Part shown: positions 29,157 through 37,533 of the stretch, piece by piece
Layout of the letters: every line of letters starts with the position of its first letter
Position numbering within the stretch: the stretch's first letter is position 1
From: Pseudomonas viridiflava
Lineage (GTDB): Bacteria; Pseudomonadota; Gammaproteobacteria; Pseudomonadales; Pseudomonadaceae
Direction: 5' to 3'
Length of the DNA stretch: 64,000 nt
Assembly (NCBI RefSeq): GCF_900591205.1
Contig: NZ_UUPU01000001.1
Span: 558,001 to 622,000 of the forward strand
Translations under genes and position numbers: made by a program
The notes under the pieces: model-generated
Database searches by the model: none
The model's input: only the letters and a program-made list of their open reading frames with translations
Told to the model about the DNA's origin: nothing

Positions 29157-32100
29157 ATGGTTGATCGGCACGACTACGTGGCCCTCGAATGGGTCAAGGG
29201 CGACATTGCCGAAACCCTGAAACAGGCCCGTTCGGCGCTGGACACGTTTGTCGAAACCCACGACGGCGATGCCATCGGCGAGTGCCTGGCCTGTATCCAC
29301 CAGGTACACGGTGCGCTGCAAATGGTCGAGTTCTACGGCGCGGCCCTGCTGGCTGAAGAGATCGAAGAACTGGTACTGGCCCTGCAAGCCGAGCGTGTCA
29401 GCCAGCGCGATGAGAGCATTCGCCTGCTGCAACAAGCCCTCAGCCAATTGCCGTTGTACCTGGACCGCGTGCACAGCGCCCGGCGCGACCTGCCGCTGGT
29501 GGTGTTGCCGCTGCTCAACGACCTGCGCAGCGCCCGCGGCGAAAGCCTGCTGTCGGAAACCAGCCTGTTCAGCCCGCAACTGCTGTCGATTGCACCCTTG
29601 CCCGACGAAGCCCTGGCCCAACGAGCGGCGCCGGACCTGGCGGAGCAACTGCGCCAGTGGCACCAACTGCTGCAACAAGCCCTGGCCGGGCTGCTGCGCG
29701 AAGATCACGGGCCGAGCAACCTCGAAGACATGGCGCGGGTCTTCGCCCGCCTCGAAGCGCTGTGCCAAGGCGCGCCGCTGTTGCCGTTGTGGCAAGTCAC
29801 CTCGGCGCTGGTCGAAGGCATGCTCACCGGCGTGATCGCCAATAGCCCGGCGCTGCGCAGCCTGCTCAAGGCCAGTGACAAGCAACTCAAGCGTCTGTTG
29901 GCCCAAGGCATCGGCGGCATCAACCAGGCTGCGCCGGATGAATTGCTCAAGAGTTTGCTGTTCTACGTCGCCAAGGTCACCCGGCCGACGCCACGCATGC
30001 AAAGCCTCAAGGAACGCTACGGGCTGGATGAAGCGTTACCCGACAGTGCCGTGGTTGATGCCGAACGGGCGCGCCTGGCCGGGCCGGATCGCAATGCCAT
30101 GGGCTCGGTGCTCGGCGCCCTGTGTGAGGAACTGGTGCGGGTAAAAGAGCGCCTTGACCTGTTCGTGCGCAGCGACCGGCAACACACCAGCGACCTTGAT
30201 GCATTGCTCGCGCCTTTGCGGCAGATCGCCGATACCCTGGCCGTGCTGGGCTTCGGCCAGCCGCGCAAAGTGATCATCGACCAGCTCGCCGTGGTGCTGA
30301 GCCTGGCCCAGGGCCAACGCGAACCGAATGACGCGGTGTTGATGGATGTCGCCGGCGCCTTGCTCTACGTCGAAGCGACCTTGGCCGGGATGGTCGGCAC
30401 CGTCGAACCGGAAAGCCGCGAAGAAAGCCGCCTGCCCACCACCGACCTGACGCAGATTCACCAATTGGTGATCCGCGAATCCTGCCAATGCCTGCGCCAG
30501 GCCAAAGAGCTGGTGATTGACTGCCTCGAAGCCCACTGGGACCGCCAGCGCCTGGAGTCCCTGCCGGAGCTGCTGAGCCAGGTGCGCGGCGCACTCGCGA
30601 TGATCCCCTTGCCCCGTGCAGCGAGCCTGATGCGCGGCTGTACCGATTACGTCGACGAACAGTTGATGAGCCACGACAGCCCGCCCTCCGAGGTGCAGTT
30701 GGCGCACTTTGCCGATGTGATCAGCAGCCTGGAGTATTATCTGGAGCGCATGCTCCAGGACCCCGATGCCGCCGGCGAGCGCGTGCTGGAGCTGGCCACC
30801 CGGGGCCTGGCCGCGCTGGGTTACCTGCCGGCCGAAAAACCCTGGCGCCAGGCGCTGATTGCACCTGATGGCGCGCTCTCGGCCGAGGTCGCACCAAGCC
30901 AATCCCAGTTCGATGCACTGGCCAGCCCCACCTCGCGCCTGAACCCGCCCGCCTTGCACCGCCCCGGTAGCCTGCTGCCGCCGCCGCCGGGTGAAGAGCC
31001 GATCGACGATGAGCTGCGCGAAGTCTTCCTCGAAGAAACCGACGAAGTCCTCGAGGTGCTGCACCGCTACCTGCCGAGCAGCGCGGAAAAAACCGCCCAG
31101 GGCGAAATGCGTCGGGCCTTTCATACCTTGAAGGGCAGCGGCCGCATGGTGCGCGCCCTGGTACTGGCCGAGCTGGCCTGGGCCGTGGAAAACCTGTTGA
31201 ACCGCGTGCTGGAGCACAGCGTGGCCCTCGGCCCCGAGGTGCAGCAAGTGCTGGATGAGGCCGTGGCCCTGCTGCCGGAACTGATCGCTGACTTTGCCAT
31301 CGACGACCAACGCCAGCGCGACGAAGTCGACACCCTGGCCGCCCGCGCCCACGCCCTGGCCAGCGGCACGCAAGTCGCGGCCGCCGAACCCCATGACCCG
31401 ATGCTGTTGGAGATCTTCCGCAACGAAGCCCAGAGCCACCTGGACAGCCTCAACCACTTCCTGCAACAAGCCGCCGAACATGTGCCGCTGCAAGTCAGCG
31501 ATGAACTGCAACGCGCCCTGCACACCCTCAAGGGCAGTGCCTATATGGCCGGCGTGTTGCCCATCGCCGAGCTGGCGCGCCCGCTCGACCACCTGACCCG
31601 CGAGTACAAGGCCCATCGCCTGCCGCTGGACCTGGATGAAGTGGAGTTGCTGCTCGAAGCCGAAGCGTTATTCCAGCGCGGGCTGCGCCAACTGGGCAGC
31701 GACCCGTTGGTGCCGATCAAGGGCGCGCCGGACCTGATCAGCCGTACCCAAAGCCTGCTCGACCAGCAGCTCCAAGCCCTGCTCGATGCACCTGGCACCG
31801 GCCTGCGGATCAAGCGCGACCCGCAACTGATCGCCAGCTTCCTGGCTCAGGGCATGGACATTCTGCTGGACGCCGAAAGCCTGCTGCGCCGCTGGCAGCA
31901 ACACCCCGGCGAGCGTCAGGAACTCACCGCGTTGCTCGACGAACTGACCACCCTGGGGGAGGGCGCGCACGTCGCCGACCTGCACGCCATCGACGCACTC
32001 TGCGAAGCCTTGCTCGACCTGTATGGCGCGGTGGAGGAGAGCAGCCTGGCGGTCAGTGAGCGGTTTTTCCATGAGGCCGAACAGGCCCATGAAGCACTGA

Positions 32101-34976
32101 TCAACATGCTCGACCAATTGGCCGCCGGGCAGGAAATCAACGCAGCACCGGCACGGGTCCAGGCCCTGCGCGAACTGTTGGACGAAGCCCTTGACCCGTC
32201 CGCCACCGGCCTGATCAAAAGTGACGGCAGCCGCGCTCTGAGCATCTGCGAGCTGGGTGCCGCCACGGCGCGGTTGGATCATGAATCGGCAATGGACGAC
32301 GAGATCGTCGAGATCTTCCTCGAGGAGGCGGTGGATATCCTCGACAGCGCCGGGCAGTCCCTCAAACGCTGGTTGCTGGAGCCCGACAGCACGGCGCCGT
32401 TGTCCTCATTGCAGCGGGATTTGCACACCCTCAAAGGCGGCGCCCGCATGGCCGAAATCGGTCCGGTCGGCGAGCTGGCCCATGAGTTGGAATGCCTTTA
32501 CGAAGGCTTGGTGGACCGGCGCTACAGCTATTCCCCCGAGCTGTCCCAGGTGTTGATGGCCAGCCATGAACGGCTGGCGTTGCAGCTTGAAGAACTGCAA
32601 CAGCATCAGCCTTTGAGCGACAGCGCCGAGTGGGTGGCCAAGGTGCGGGCGCTGCGCCACAGCGCCGCCCCCGCTGCACCGGCCCCTGCTGCACCGGCGT
32701 CGAGTGCCGACCCGGAACTGCTGGATATCTTCCTTGAAGAAGCCGCCGATATTCTCGACAGCTCAGGCAGCGCCTTGCTGCGTTGGCAGGCTGAGCCGAA
32801 CAATCGCCAGGAAGTCGAAACCCTGCTGCGCGACCTGCACACCCTCAAGGGTGGCGCACGCATGGTCGAGATCGGGCCGATCGGCGACCTGGCCCATGAG
32901 CTTGAGTTTTTGTACGAAGGGCTGTCTGCCGGTTTACTGGCGCCGTCCGCGGAACTGTTTTCACTGCTGCAAGGCTGCCACGATCGCCTGGCGCAGATGA
33001 TCGACGCGGTGGCGGATGGTTTGCCGGTGGGCTCGGTGGACAAGCTGATCGAACGGATCAAAAGCCTGGTGCACCCAAGCGATGAACCGGTGGTGTCGGT
33101 GGCATTGCCGGCGGGCAAGGCCGAAGCGGTGGTTGATCCGGCTGCCGACATGGTGAAAATCTCCGCCGACTTGTTGGATGATCTGGTCAATCTGGCGGGC
33201 GAAACCTCGATCTTTCGTGGGCGGATCGAGCAGCAGGTCAATGATGCGCGGGTCGCGTTGAGCGAAGTCGAAACCACCATCGAGCGCATGCGCGATCAAC
33301 TGCGCCGCCTCGACACCGAAACCCAGGGCCGTATCCTCAGCCGCCAGCAGGCCGAGGCCGAGCGCCTGGGTTATGAAGAATTCGACCCGCTGGAAATGGA
33401 TCGCCATTCGCAGTTGCAGCAGCTGTCGCGTGCGTTGTCCGAATCAGCCTCCGACCTGCTGGACCTCAAGGACACCCTCGATCGCCGCAACCAGGACGCC
33501 CACGACCTGTTGCAGCAGCAGGCGCGCATCAACACGGAGTTGCAGGAGGGCCTGATGCGCACGCGCATGGTGCCGTTCGAACGCATGCTGCCGCGCCTCA
33601 AACGCATCGTGCGCCAGGTGGCGGGCGAGCTGGGTAAAGATGTGGAATTCATCGTCGGCAATGCCGAGGGCGAGATGGACCGCAACGTGCTGGAACGCAT
33701 GGCGGCGCCACTGGAGCATATGCTGCGCAACGCCGTCGACCACGGCCTGGAGTCCCGCGATGCGCGGCTGCTGGCCGGCAAGCCGCAGAAGGGCCGCATC
33801 ACTCTGGACCTGACCCACGAAGGCGGCGATATCGTCTTCGACATGCGCGACGACGGCGCCGGCGTGCCGCTGGAAGCGGTGCGGCGCAAGGCGATCAAGC
33901 GTGGCCTGCTCGCCCCTCACCAAGAGATCAGCGACCGCGATGTGCTGCAGTTCATCCTGCAGCCGGGCTTTTCCACGGCGGAAAAAATCACCCAGATTTC
34001 CGGGCGCGGCGTGGGCATGGACGTGGTGCATGAGGAAGTGCGCCAGCTGGGCGGTTCGATGTTCATCGACTCGACGCCGGGTGAGGGCGTGCACTTTCGC
34101 ATTCGTCTGCCCTTTACCGTGTCGGTCAATCGGGCGCTGATGGTGCAATGCGCGGACGACCAATACGCGATCCCGCTCAACACCATCGAAGGGCTGGTGC
34201 GCGTGATGCCCCATGAGCTGGCCGGGCATTATCAGCAAGACCCGCCGCGCTATGAATACGCCGGCCAACGCTACGAGTTGTTCTACCTGGGTGACCTGCT
34301 GCACACCGTCGCCCGCCCAAAACTGCTCGGTCAATACCAGCCGGTGCCGGTGCTGCTGGTGCAAAGCAACGAGCGGCGCGTGGCGGTACACGTGGATGCC
34401 ATGGCCGGTACGCGGGAGATCGTGGTAAAGGGCCTGGGGCCGCAGTTTGCCGGGGTGCAGGGCGTGTCCGGCGCGACCATCCTGGGCGATGGGCGCGTGG
34501 TGCTGATCATCGACTTGCTGGCGCATATCCGTGCCCGGCAACCGGCCTTGCCGGCCCAGGCCGTCGACGCGCCGCTGATCCTCAACGACCCGCTGAAAAA
34601 GCGCCCGCTGCTGGTGCTGGTGGTGGACGACTCGGTCACCGTGCGTAAAGTCACCAGCCGCCTGCTGGAGCGCAATGGCATGAACGTGCTCACCGCCAAA
34701 GACGGCATCGACGCCATCGCCGTGCTCGAAGAACACACCCCGGACCTGATGCTGCTCGACATCGAAATGCCGCGCATGGACGGCTTCGAAGTCGCGATCC
34801 AGGTGCGCAACGACCCCCGGCTGATGCGCCTGCCGATCATCATGATCACCTCGCGCACCGGCCAGAAACACCGCGACCGCGCAATGGCCATCGGCGTCAA
34901 CGACTACCTCGGCAAGCCGTACCAGGAGTCGGTGCTGCTGGAAAGCATCGCCTACTGGAGCAAGTCCCATGCTTGA
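29157..34976 (+). CDS. chpA: Multi-Hpt chemotaxis histidine kinase/response regulator ChpA
   Basis: Central kinase of the Pil-Chp system. It is 1939 aa, clearly shorter than P. aeruginosa ChpA (about 2470). Reading the phosphotransfer motifs by eye: H48 (CIHQVHGALQM, weak), S474 (LLSQVRGALAM, Ser in the His place), H656 (FHTLKGSGRM), H789 (LHTLKGSAYM), T931 (LTTLGEGAHV, Thr in the His place), H1090 (LHTLKGGARM) and H1228 (LHTLKGGARM). Then come the dimerisation helices (about 1330-1470), the CheA ATPase with N-box HMLRNAVDHGLE at 1521, a CheW-like domain (about 1660-1800) and a receiver with Asp1868 in LLLDIEMPRMDGFE. The ATG at 29157 (MVDRHDYVALEW) has AAGCGGAG before it. The stop overlaps chpC by eight bases. 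Confidence 0.95.
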   Translation: MVDRHDYVALEWVKGDIAETLKQARSALDTFVETHDGDAIGECLACIHQVHGALQMVEFYGAALLAEEIEELVLALQAERVSQRDESIRLLQQALSQLPLYLDRVHSARRDLPLVVLPLLNDLRSARGESLLSETSLFSPQLLSIAPLPDEALAQRAAPDLAEQLRQWHQLLQQALAGLLREDHGPSNLEDMARVFARLEALCQGAPLLPLWQVTSALVEGMLTGVIANSPALRSLLKASDKQLKRLLAQGIGGINQAAPDELLKSLLFYVAKVTRPTPRMQSLKERYGLDEALPDSAVVDAERARLAGPDRNAMGSVLGALCEELVRVKERLDLFVRSDRQHTSDLDALLAPLRQIADTLAVLGFGQPRKVIIDQLAVVLSLAQGQREPNDAVLMDVAGALLYVEATLAGMVGTVEPESREESRLPTTDLTQIHQLVIRESCQCLRQAKELVIDCLEAHWDRQRLESLPELLSQVRGALAMIPLPRAASLMRGCTDYVDEQLMSHDSPPSEVQLAHFADVISSLEYYLERMLQDPDAAGERVLELATRGLAALGYLPAEKPWRQALIAPDGALSAEVAPSQSQFDALASPTSRLNPPALHRPGSLLPPPPGEEPIDDELREVFLEETDEVLEVLHRYLPSSAEKTAQGEMRRAFHTLKGSGRMVRALVLAELAWAVENLLNRVLEHSVALGPEVQQVLDEAVALLPELIADFAIDDQRQRDEVDTLAARAHALASGTQVAAAEPHDPMLLEIFRNEAQSHLDSLNHFLQQAAEHVPLQVSDELQRALHTLKGSAYMAGVLPIAELARPLDHLTREYKAHRLPLDLDEVELLLEAEALFQRGLRQLGSDPLVPIKGAPDLISRTQSLLDQQLQALLDAPGTGLRIKRDPQLIASFLAQGMDILLDAESLLRRWQQHPGERQELTALLDELTTLGEGAHVADLHAIDALCEALLDLYGAVEESSLAVSERFFHEAEQAHEALINMLDQLAAGQEINAAPARVQALRELLDEALDPSATGLIKSDGSRALSICELGAATARLDHESAMDDEIVEIFLEEAVDILDSAGQSLKRWLLEPDSTAPLSSLQRDLHTLKGGARMAEIGPVGELAHELECLYEGLVDRRYSYSPELSQVLMASHERLALQLEELQQHQPLSDSAEWVAKVRALRHSAAPAAPAPAAPASSADPELLDIFLEEAADILDSSGSALLRWQAEPNNRQEVETLLRDLHTLKGGARMVEIGPIGDLAHELEFLYEGLSAGLLAPSAELFSLLQGCHDRLAQMIDAVADGLPVGSVDKLIERIKSLVHPSDEPVVSVALPAGKAEAVVDPAADMVKISADLLDDLVNLAGETSIFRGRIEQQVNDARVALSEVETTIERMRDQLRRLDTETQGRILSRQQAEAERLGYEEFDPLEMDRHSQLQQLSRALSESASDLLDLKDTLDRRNQDAHDLLQQQARINTELQEGLMRTRMVPFERMLPRLKRIVRQVAGELGKDVEFIVGNAEGEMDRNVLERMAAPLEHMLRNAVDHGLESRDARLLAGKPQKGRITLDLTHEGGDIVFDMRDDGAGVPLEAVRRKAIKRGLLAPHQEISDRDVLQFILQPGFSTAEKITQISGRGVGMDVVHEEVRQLGGSMFIDSTPGEGVHFRIRLPFTVSVNRALMVQCADDQYAIPLNTIEGLVRVMPHELAGHYQQDPPRYEYAGQRYELFYLGDLLHTVARPKLLGQYQPVPVLLVQSNERRVAVHVDAMAGTREIVVKGLGPQFAGVQGVSGATILGDGRVVLIIDLLAHIRARQPALPAQAVDAPLILNDPLKKRPLLVLVVDDSVTVRKVTSRLLERNGMNVLTAKDGIDAIAVLEEHTPDLMLLDIEMPRMDGFEVAIQVRNDPRLMRLPIIMITSRTGQKHRDRAMAIGVNDYLGKPYQESVLLESIAYWSKSHA

Positions 34977-35424
34977 CCACCGCACCAGCCAACTCACCGG
35001 CCTGCTGCTGCCGCTGGCCGACCGTCATCTGGTGCTGCCCAACGTCGCCATCGCCGAACTCATCGACTTCCAGCGCGGCGAACCGGCCAGCGATGCGCCG
35101 CCGTGGTATCTGCGGCAAGTGACCTGGCGGGATCGGCAAATACCCTTGATCAGTTTTGAAGCGGCTTGCGGCGAGGCCAGTGTGACCGGCGAACGCTCAC
35201 GGATCGTGGTGCTGAATGCGCTGGGCGGGCGGCCGACGCTGAAGTTTATTGCGCTGGTGATCCAGGGGATTCCCCGGTCGTACAAGCTCGATAGCGAGTT
35301 GAGTTATGTGGACGTGCCGCTGTGCCCGTTGGAGTTGGCAGCGGTGCAGGTGGGGGAGCAGGTGGCGAGGGTGCCGGATTTGATGGGGTTGGAAGCGTTG
35401 TTGGTGGAGGCGGGCCTGGCCTGA
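34969..35424 (+). CDS. chpC: CheW-like adaptor ChpC
   Basis: 151 aa, a CheW-like domain (GLLLPLADRHLVLPNVAIAEL at the start, WRDRQIPLISFEAACG in the middle). In P. aeruginosa chpB (CheB-type methylesterase) separates chpA from chpC. Here chpC starts inside the end of chpA, so chpB is missing. PilI is the other adaptor; ChpC probably links additional receptors to ChpA. Confidence 0.85.
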   Translation: MLDHRTSQLTGLLLPLADRHLVLPNVAIAELIDFQRGEPASDAPPWYLRQVTWRDRQIPLISFEAACGEASVTGERSRIVVLNALGGRPTLKFIALVIQGIPRSYKLDSELSYVDVPLCPLELAAVQVGEQVARVPDLMGLEALLVEAGLA

Positions 35425-35448
35425 CCATAAGCCCCTGCAAAAACCCAA

Positions 35449-35537
35449 TGTGGGAGGGGGCTTGCCCCCGATGGCGGTGGGTCAGCCATAGATATATCAA
35501 CTGACAGTCTGCTATCGGGGGCAAGCCCCCTCCCACA
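35449..35537. repeat. REPIN (GGGGGCTTGCCCCCG class)
   Basis: TGTGGGAGGGGGCTTGCCCCCGATGG ... CTATCGGGGGCAAGCCCCCTCCCACA, just after chpC. Its right end starts the first of two similar composite blocks. Confidence 0.92.
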
Positions 35538-35561
35538 CTGAATCGCGTTCGGCTCCCGACC

Positions 35562-35640
35562 TCAATCAATCCGCGCAAACCGCTCAATCACCGGTTGCTC
35601 CCGATGCTCGGCCTGCCGCTCCAGCCTCACGGCACGGAGG
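35562..35640 (-). pseudogene. Decayed C-terminal tail of a HigA-like antitoxin, copy A
   Basis: The minus strand reads AVRLERQAEHREQ and then FARID followed by a stop. Compared with the longer copy at 36803-36997, about 25 codons are missing between RLER and AEHREQ, and four codons are inserted before RFARID. No start or N-terminal half is present, so it is a relic. Confidence 0.6.
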
Positions 35641-35699
35641 AAAAAAGACTAGAGGGGCGGGTTCCAAGCAACAACCTGAATATCTTGTCGGAATATTCT

Positions 35700-35731
35700 C
35701 TGTGGCGAGCGGGCTCGCCCGCTCGCCACAG
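35700..35731. repeat. Perfect 32-bp REP palindrome
   Basis: CTGTGGCGAGCGGGC-TC-GCCCGCTCGCCACAG. A collapsed form of the GTGGCGAGCGGGC REP class, with a 15-bp stem and 2-base loop. Confidence 0.85.
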
Positions 35732-35760
35732 GAAGCTCTTTTTCCGTGAGGGCCGTGCCT

Positions 35761-35816
35761 AGCCTTCGGATTTTTCCTGCAAGATTTTGGGCCGTGCATG
35801 AACTTGTCGGGTGCTT
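35761..35816. repeat. 56-bp direct repeat, copy A
   Basis: Begins AGCCTTCGGATTTTTCCTGC and ends GGGTGCTT. It is identical to 37937-37992 except for one base (C versus G, ten bases from the end). On the minus strand both copies could encode KFMHGPKSCRKNPKA, but in unrelated reading contexts, so I do not call a gene. Confidence 0.9.
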
Positions 35817-35830
35817 CCATCACCGAACAA

Positions 35831-35920
35831 ATGTGGGAGCGGGCTTGCCCGCGAATGCAGGGTGTCAGTCAGCTCATCTATAACTGACCCACCGCATTCG
35901 CGAGCAAGCCCGCACACATT
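35831..35920. repeat. REPIN (GAGCGGGCTTGCCCGCG class)
   Basis: ATGTGGGAGCGGGCTTGCCCGCGAATGC ... GCATTCGCGAGCAAGCCCGCACACAT. The right arm has lost a CTCC segment. It lies directly after the 56-bp repeat. Confidence 0.88.
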
Positions 35921-35996
35921 TTGAACTTCATTCGGCTCTAATCCAGTATTTGCTGATTGAGCGTTTCCTATATTTCAACCGCTTAAAACTTGATCG

Positions 35997-36032
35997 TTCC
36001 CAAAAAGGGACCTATCGTTCCCTTTTTGGGAC
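35997..36032. promoter_or_regulatory. Doubled operator-like palindrome before the nucleotidyltransferase gene
   Basis: Two sites of the form TTCCC-N5-GGGAC, the first with AAAAA and the second with TTTTT as spacer, starting at 35997 and 36018. The 21-base offset is two turns of the helix, and the second site ends 15 bases before the ATG at 36048. This is what an autoregulatory site for the encoded HTH protein would look like; binding is inferred. Confidence 0.6.
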
Positions 36033-36047
36033 TCTTTGGTCGCTGCC

Positions 36048-36677
36048 ATGCAAACCTTGCCGCTCAGCACTGCGCTCTTCACCAACACCCAGCAAAAAGT
36101 GCTGGGCCTGCTTTTCGGCAAGCCCGATCAGAGTTTCTTCACCAATGAAATCGCGCGCTGGGCCCAGGTGGGTAAGGGCAGCCTTACCCGCGAGCTTGAG
36201 CGTTTGCAGCTGGCGGGCATCTTGAGCATGACGCGCCAAGGCAATCAGACCCATTACCAGGCCAACCCCCAATGCCCGATTTACTCGGAGTTGTTGGCCA
36301 TCGTGCGCAAGACCCTGAGCCTGGACGAACCCCTGCGCAATGCATTGGCACCGTTCGCCGAGCAGATAGCCTGGGCCTTTATCTACGGCTCCATCGCCAA
36401 GGGTGAGGCGCACTCATCCAGTGACATAGATCTGATGCTGATCGGCGAAAGCCTCAACTACAGTGAAGTCATGGAGCAGCTCATACCGCTGGAAGAGCAA
36501 CTGGGCCGCACTATCAACCCAACGCTTTACACCCCTGAAGACTGGATCGGCAAATGGAATGCCGGGAACAGTTTTGTGCAGCGGGTCGTGCAGCAAGCCA
36601 AGATCAATCTGATGGGGGGCAACCCCCTGGAATCCATGGATGGACAGCAAGGCAAATCTGGAGAACCTGCAACGTAG
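36048..36677 (+). CDS. HTH-nucleotidyltransferase (MNT-type) regulator
   Basis: 209 aa. Residues about 10-85 form a winged helix-turn-helix (FFTNEIARWAQVGKGSLTRELERLQLAGIL). Residues about 105-170 form a minimal nucleotidyltransferase with FIYGSIAKGEAHSSSDIDLML, i.e. the GSxAxG...SDxDL active-site motif. The C-terminal GNSFVQRVVQQAKINLMGG is typical of these fusions. Free-standing MNT proteins pair with HEPN toxins, but no HEPN gene is next to this one. Here DNA binding and NTase are fused, suggesting a regulator that modifies something or senses nucleotides. The ATG at 36048 is chosen as it follows the doubled operator. Confidence 0.8.
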   Translation: MQTLPLSTALFTNTQQKVLGLLFGKPDQSFFTNEIARWAQVGKGSLTRELERLQLAGILSMTRQGNQTHYQANPQCPIYSELLAIVRKTLSLDEPLRNALAPFAEQIAWAFIYGSIAKGEAHSSSDIDLMLIGESLNYSEVMEQLIPLEEQLGRTINPTLYTPEDWIGKWNAGNSFVQRVVQQAKINLMGGNPLESMDGQQGKSGEPAT

Positions 36678-36750
36678 CGGTGGCTTGAAGGCTGAGCCGC
36701 CGGATCGCAAGGAGTGTGACGGGCTGATGCGCTGAACACCACCGAACAAA

Positions 36751-36779
36751 TGTGGGAGCAGGCCAGCCAGCTTCCACAC
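36751..36779. repeat. Short REP hairpin
   Basis: TGTGGGAGCAGGCC-AGCCAGCTTCCACA, two REP ends without centre, at the start of composite block B. Confidence 0.7.
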
Positions 36780-36802
36780 TGAATTGTGCTTGTGTCCAAG
36801 AC

Positions 36803-36997
36803 TCAATCAATTCGCGCAAACCGTTGCTCCCGATGCTCGGCTCGCCACAGGGCATAGGCACTTTGCATCGACAACCATAGCTGCGCAGTACTCACGCCAG
36901 CCCGCTCCAACCTTACGGCTAGGTCTGGGCTGACAGGCGCGTGGCCATGCAAGATCCTTGAAAATGTCTCACGTACAAAGCCAAGGCGTCGTGCCAT
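36803..36997 (-). pseudogene. HigA-like antitoxin remnant lacking its N-terminus
   Basis: The minus strand reads ARRLGFVRETFSRILHGHAP, then PDLAVRLERAGVSTAQLWLS and a tail. This matches the second half of the XRE helix-turn-helix and the C-terminus of HigA/VapI antitoxins. The conserved N-terminal PHPGE-type segment is missing because an in-frame TGA lies five codons upstream of the ATG at 36997. No HigB-like toxin is found nearby. It could still be expressed as a 64 aa protein, but a relic is more likely. Confidence 0.65.
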
Positions 36998-37149
36998 TTC
37001 GGGTCTGCATCATGATGCAGATTGATCGCACTAATGTCGGAATGGGATGGGTTTGCTGTAGGCGAGTTCTGCATTTGGGTTAAGCGGGTTTTCAGGCGTG
37101 ATAGGAGTGGCTAGTTTCTGCGCTCCTCACTGCCAGCAAGGACCCGCAA

Positions 37150-37533
37150 ATGGCCGTACCGTTAATGCCGCCTGGTGTTTCAATTCTGGAAAACATGGCG
37201 ATATCCCAATGCAAACGCATTCATCTCAAGCCCGCTTCGGCATTTGCCTATTCCTGGTTTTACTCCCAGGTCCGTGCGGCCGGCCCTTGGAACTATAAGA
37301 AGCGGGGGCGTCAGTATGAAGCTTTTGGTAACTTCAATTACGGTGCCGTGGGAATGGTGCTGGGTATTCCAGAGCATGTGTTGTTGCGAGCCGCTGGTGT
37401 GGCTCAAACCGTCGCAAAAACTACTCGTCCAGATTTTGGATCATGGTGGGGCGCAGAGCCTTTCGGTGATGACCCACGCGACCAGTATTGGATAAGAAAA
37501 GGTATTGAATATGCAATTTCGCAAGGCCACTGA
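37150..37533 (+). CDS. Ntox44-like (bacterial toxin 44) polymorphic toxin domain protein
   Basis: 127 aa. From residue about 35 onward the protein follows the Ntox44 pattern as I know it: WFYSQVRAAGPWNYKKRG, YEAFGNFNYGAVGMVLGIP, VLLRAAGVAQ, and GDDPRDQYWIRKGIEYA at the end. Ntox44 domains are predicted nuclease-type toxins normally found at the C-terminus of large secreted proteins. Here it is a stand-alone gene with an N-terminus MAVPLMPPGVSI and AAGGA-like ribosome site (AAGGA 7 bases before the ATG). No trafficking domain is visible. It overlaps the next gene by 23 bases. Confidence 0.7.
   Translation: MAVPLMPPGVSILENMAISQCKRIHLKPASAFAYSWFYSQVRAAGPWNYKKRGRQYEAFGNFNYGAVGMVLGIPEHVLLRAAGVAQTVAKTTRPDFGSWWGAEPFGDDPRDQYWIRKGIEYAISQGH

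Larger units (their letters stand above)
35530..35962. other. Composite block A (first copy of a duplicated module)
   Basis: This stretch has no intact gene. In order it holds the REP end CCACACTGAAT, a decayed HigA-like tail, a 32-bp REP palindrome, a 56-bp repeat (35761-35816), a REPIN (35831-35920) and the tail TTCGGCTCTAATCCAGTAT. The same order of parts recurs at 36770-38276, where extra cargo lies inside. Nothing else coding is seen between 35425 and 36047. Confidence 0.7.

Noticed and set aside
30036..34997. Long minus-strand frames (526 and 517 codons) inside chpA
   Set aside because: Antisense shadows of the chpA reading frame, with no ribosome site or family resemblance.
35584..35823. 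Small minus-strand gene containing KFMHGPKSCRKNPKA, with a second copy near 37950
   Set aside because: The shared peptide comes only from the 56-bp repeat. The two frames differ completely before and after it, so it is not evidence for a protein.
36803..36997. Intact HigBA toxin-antitoxin operon
   Set aside because: Only the C-terminal half of a HigA-like protein is present, an in-frame stop cuts the N-terminus, and no HigB-like toxin frame is found on either side.
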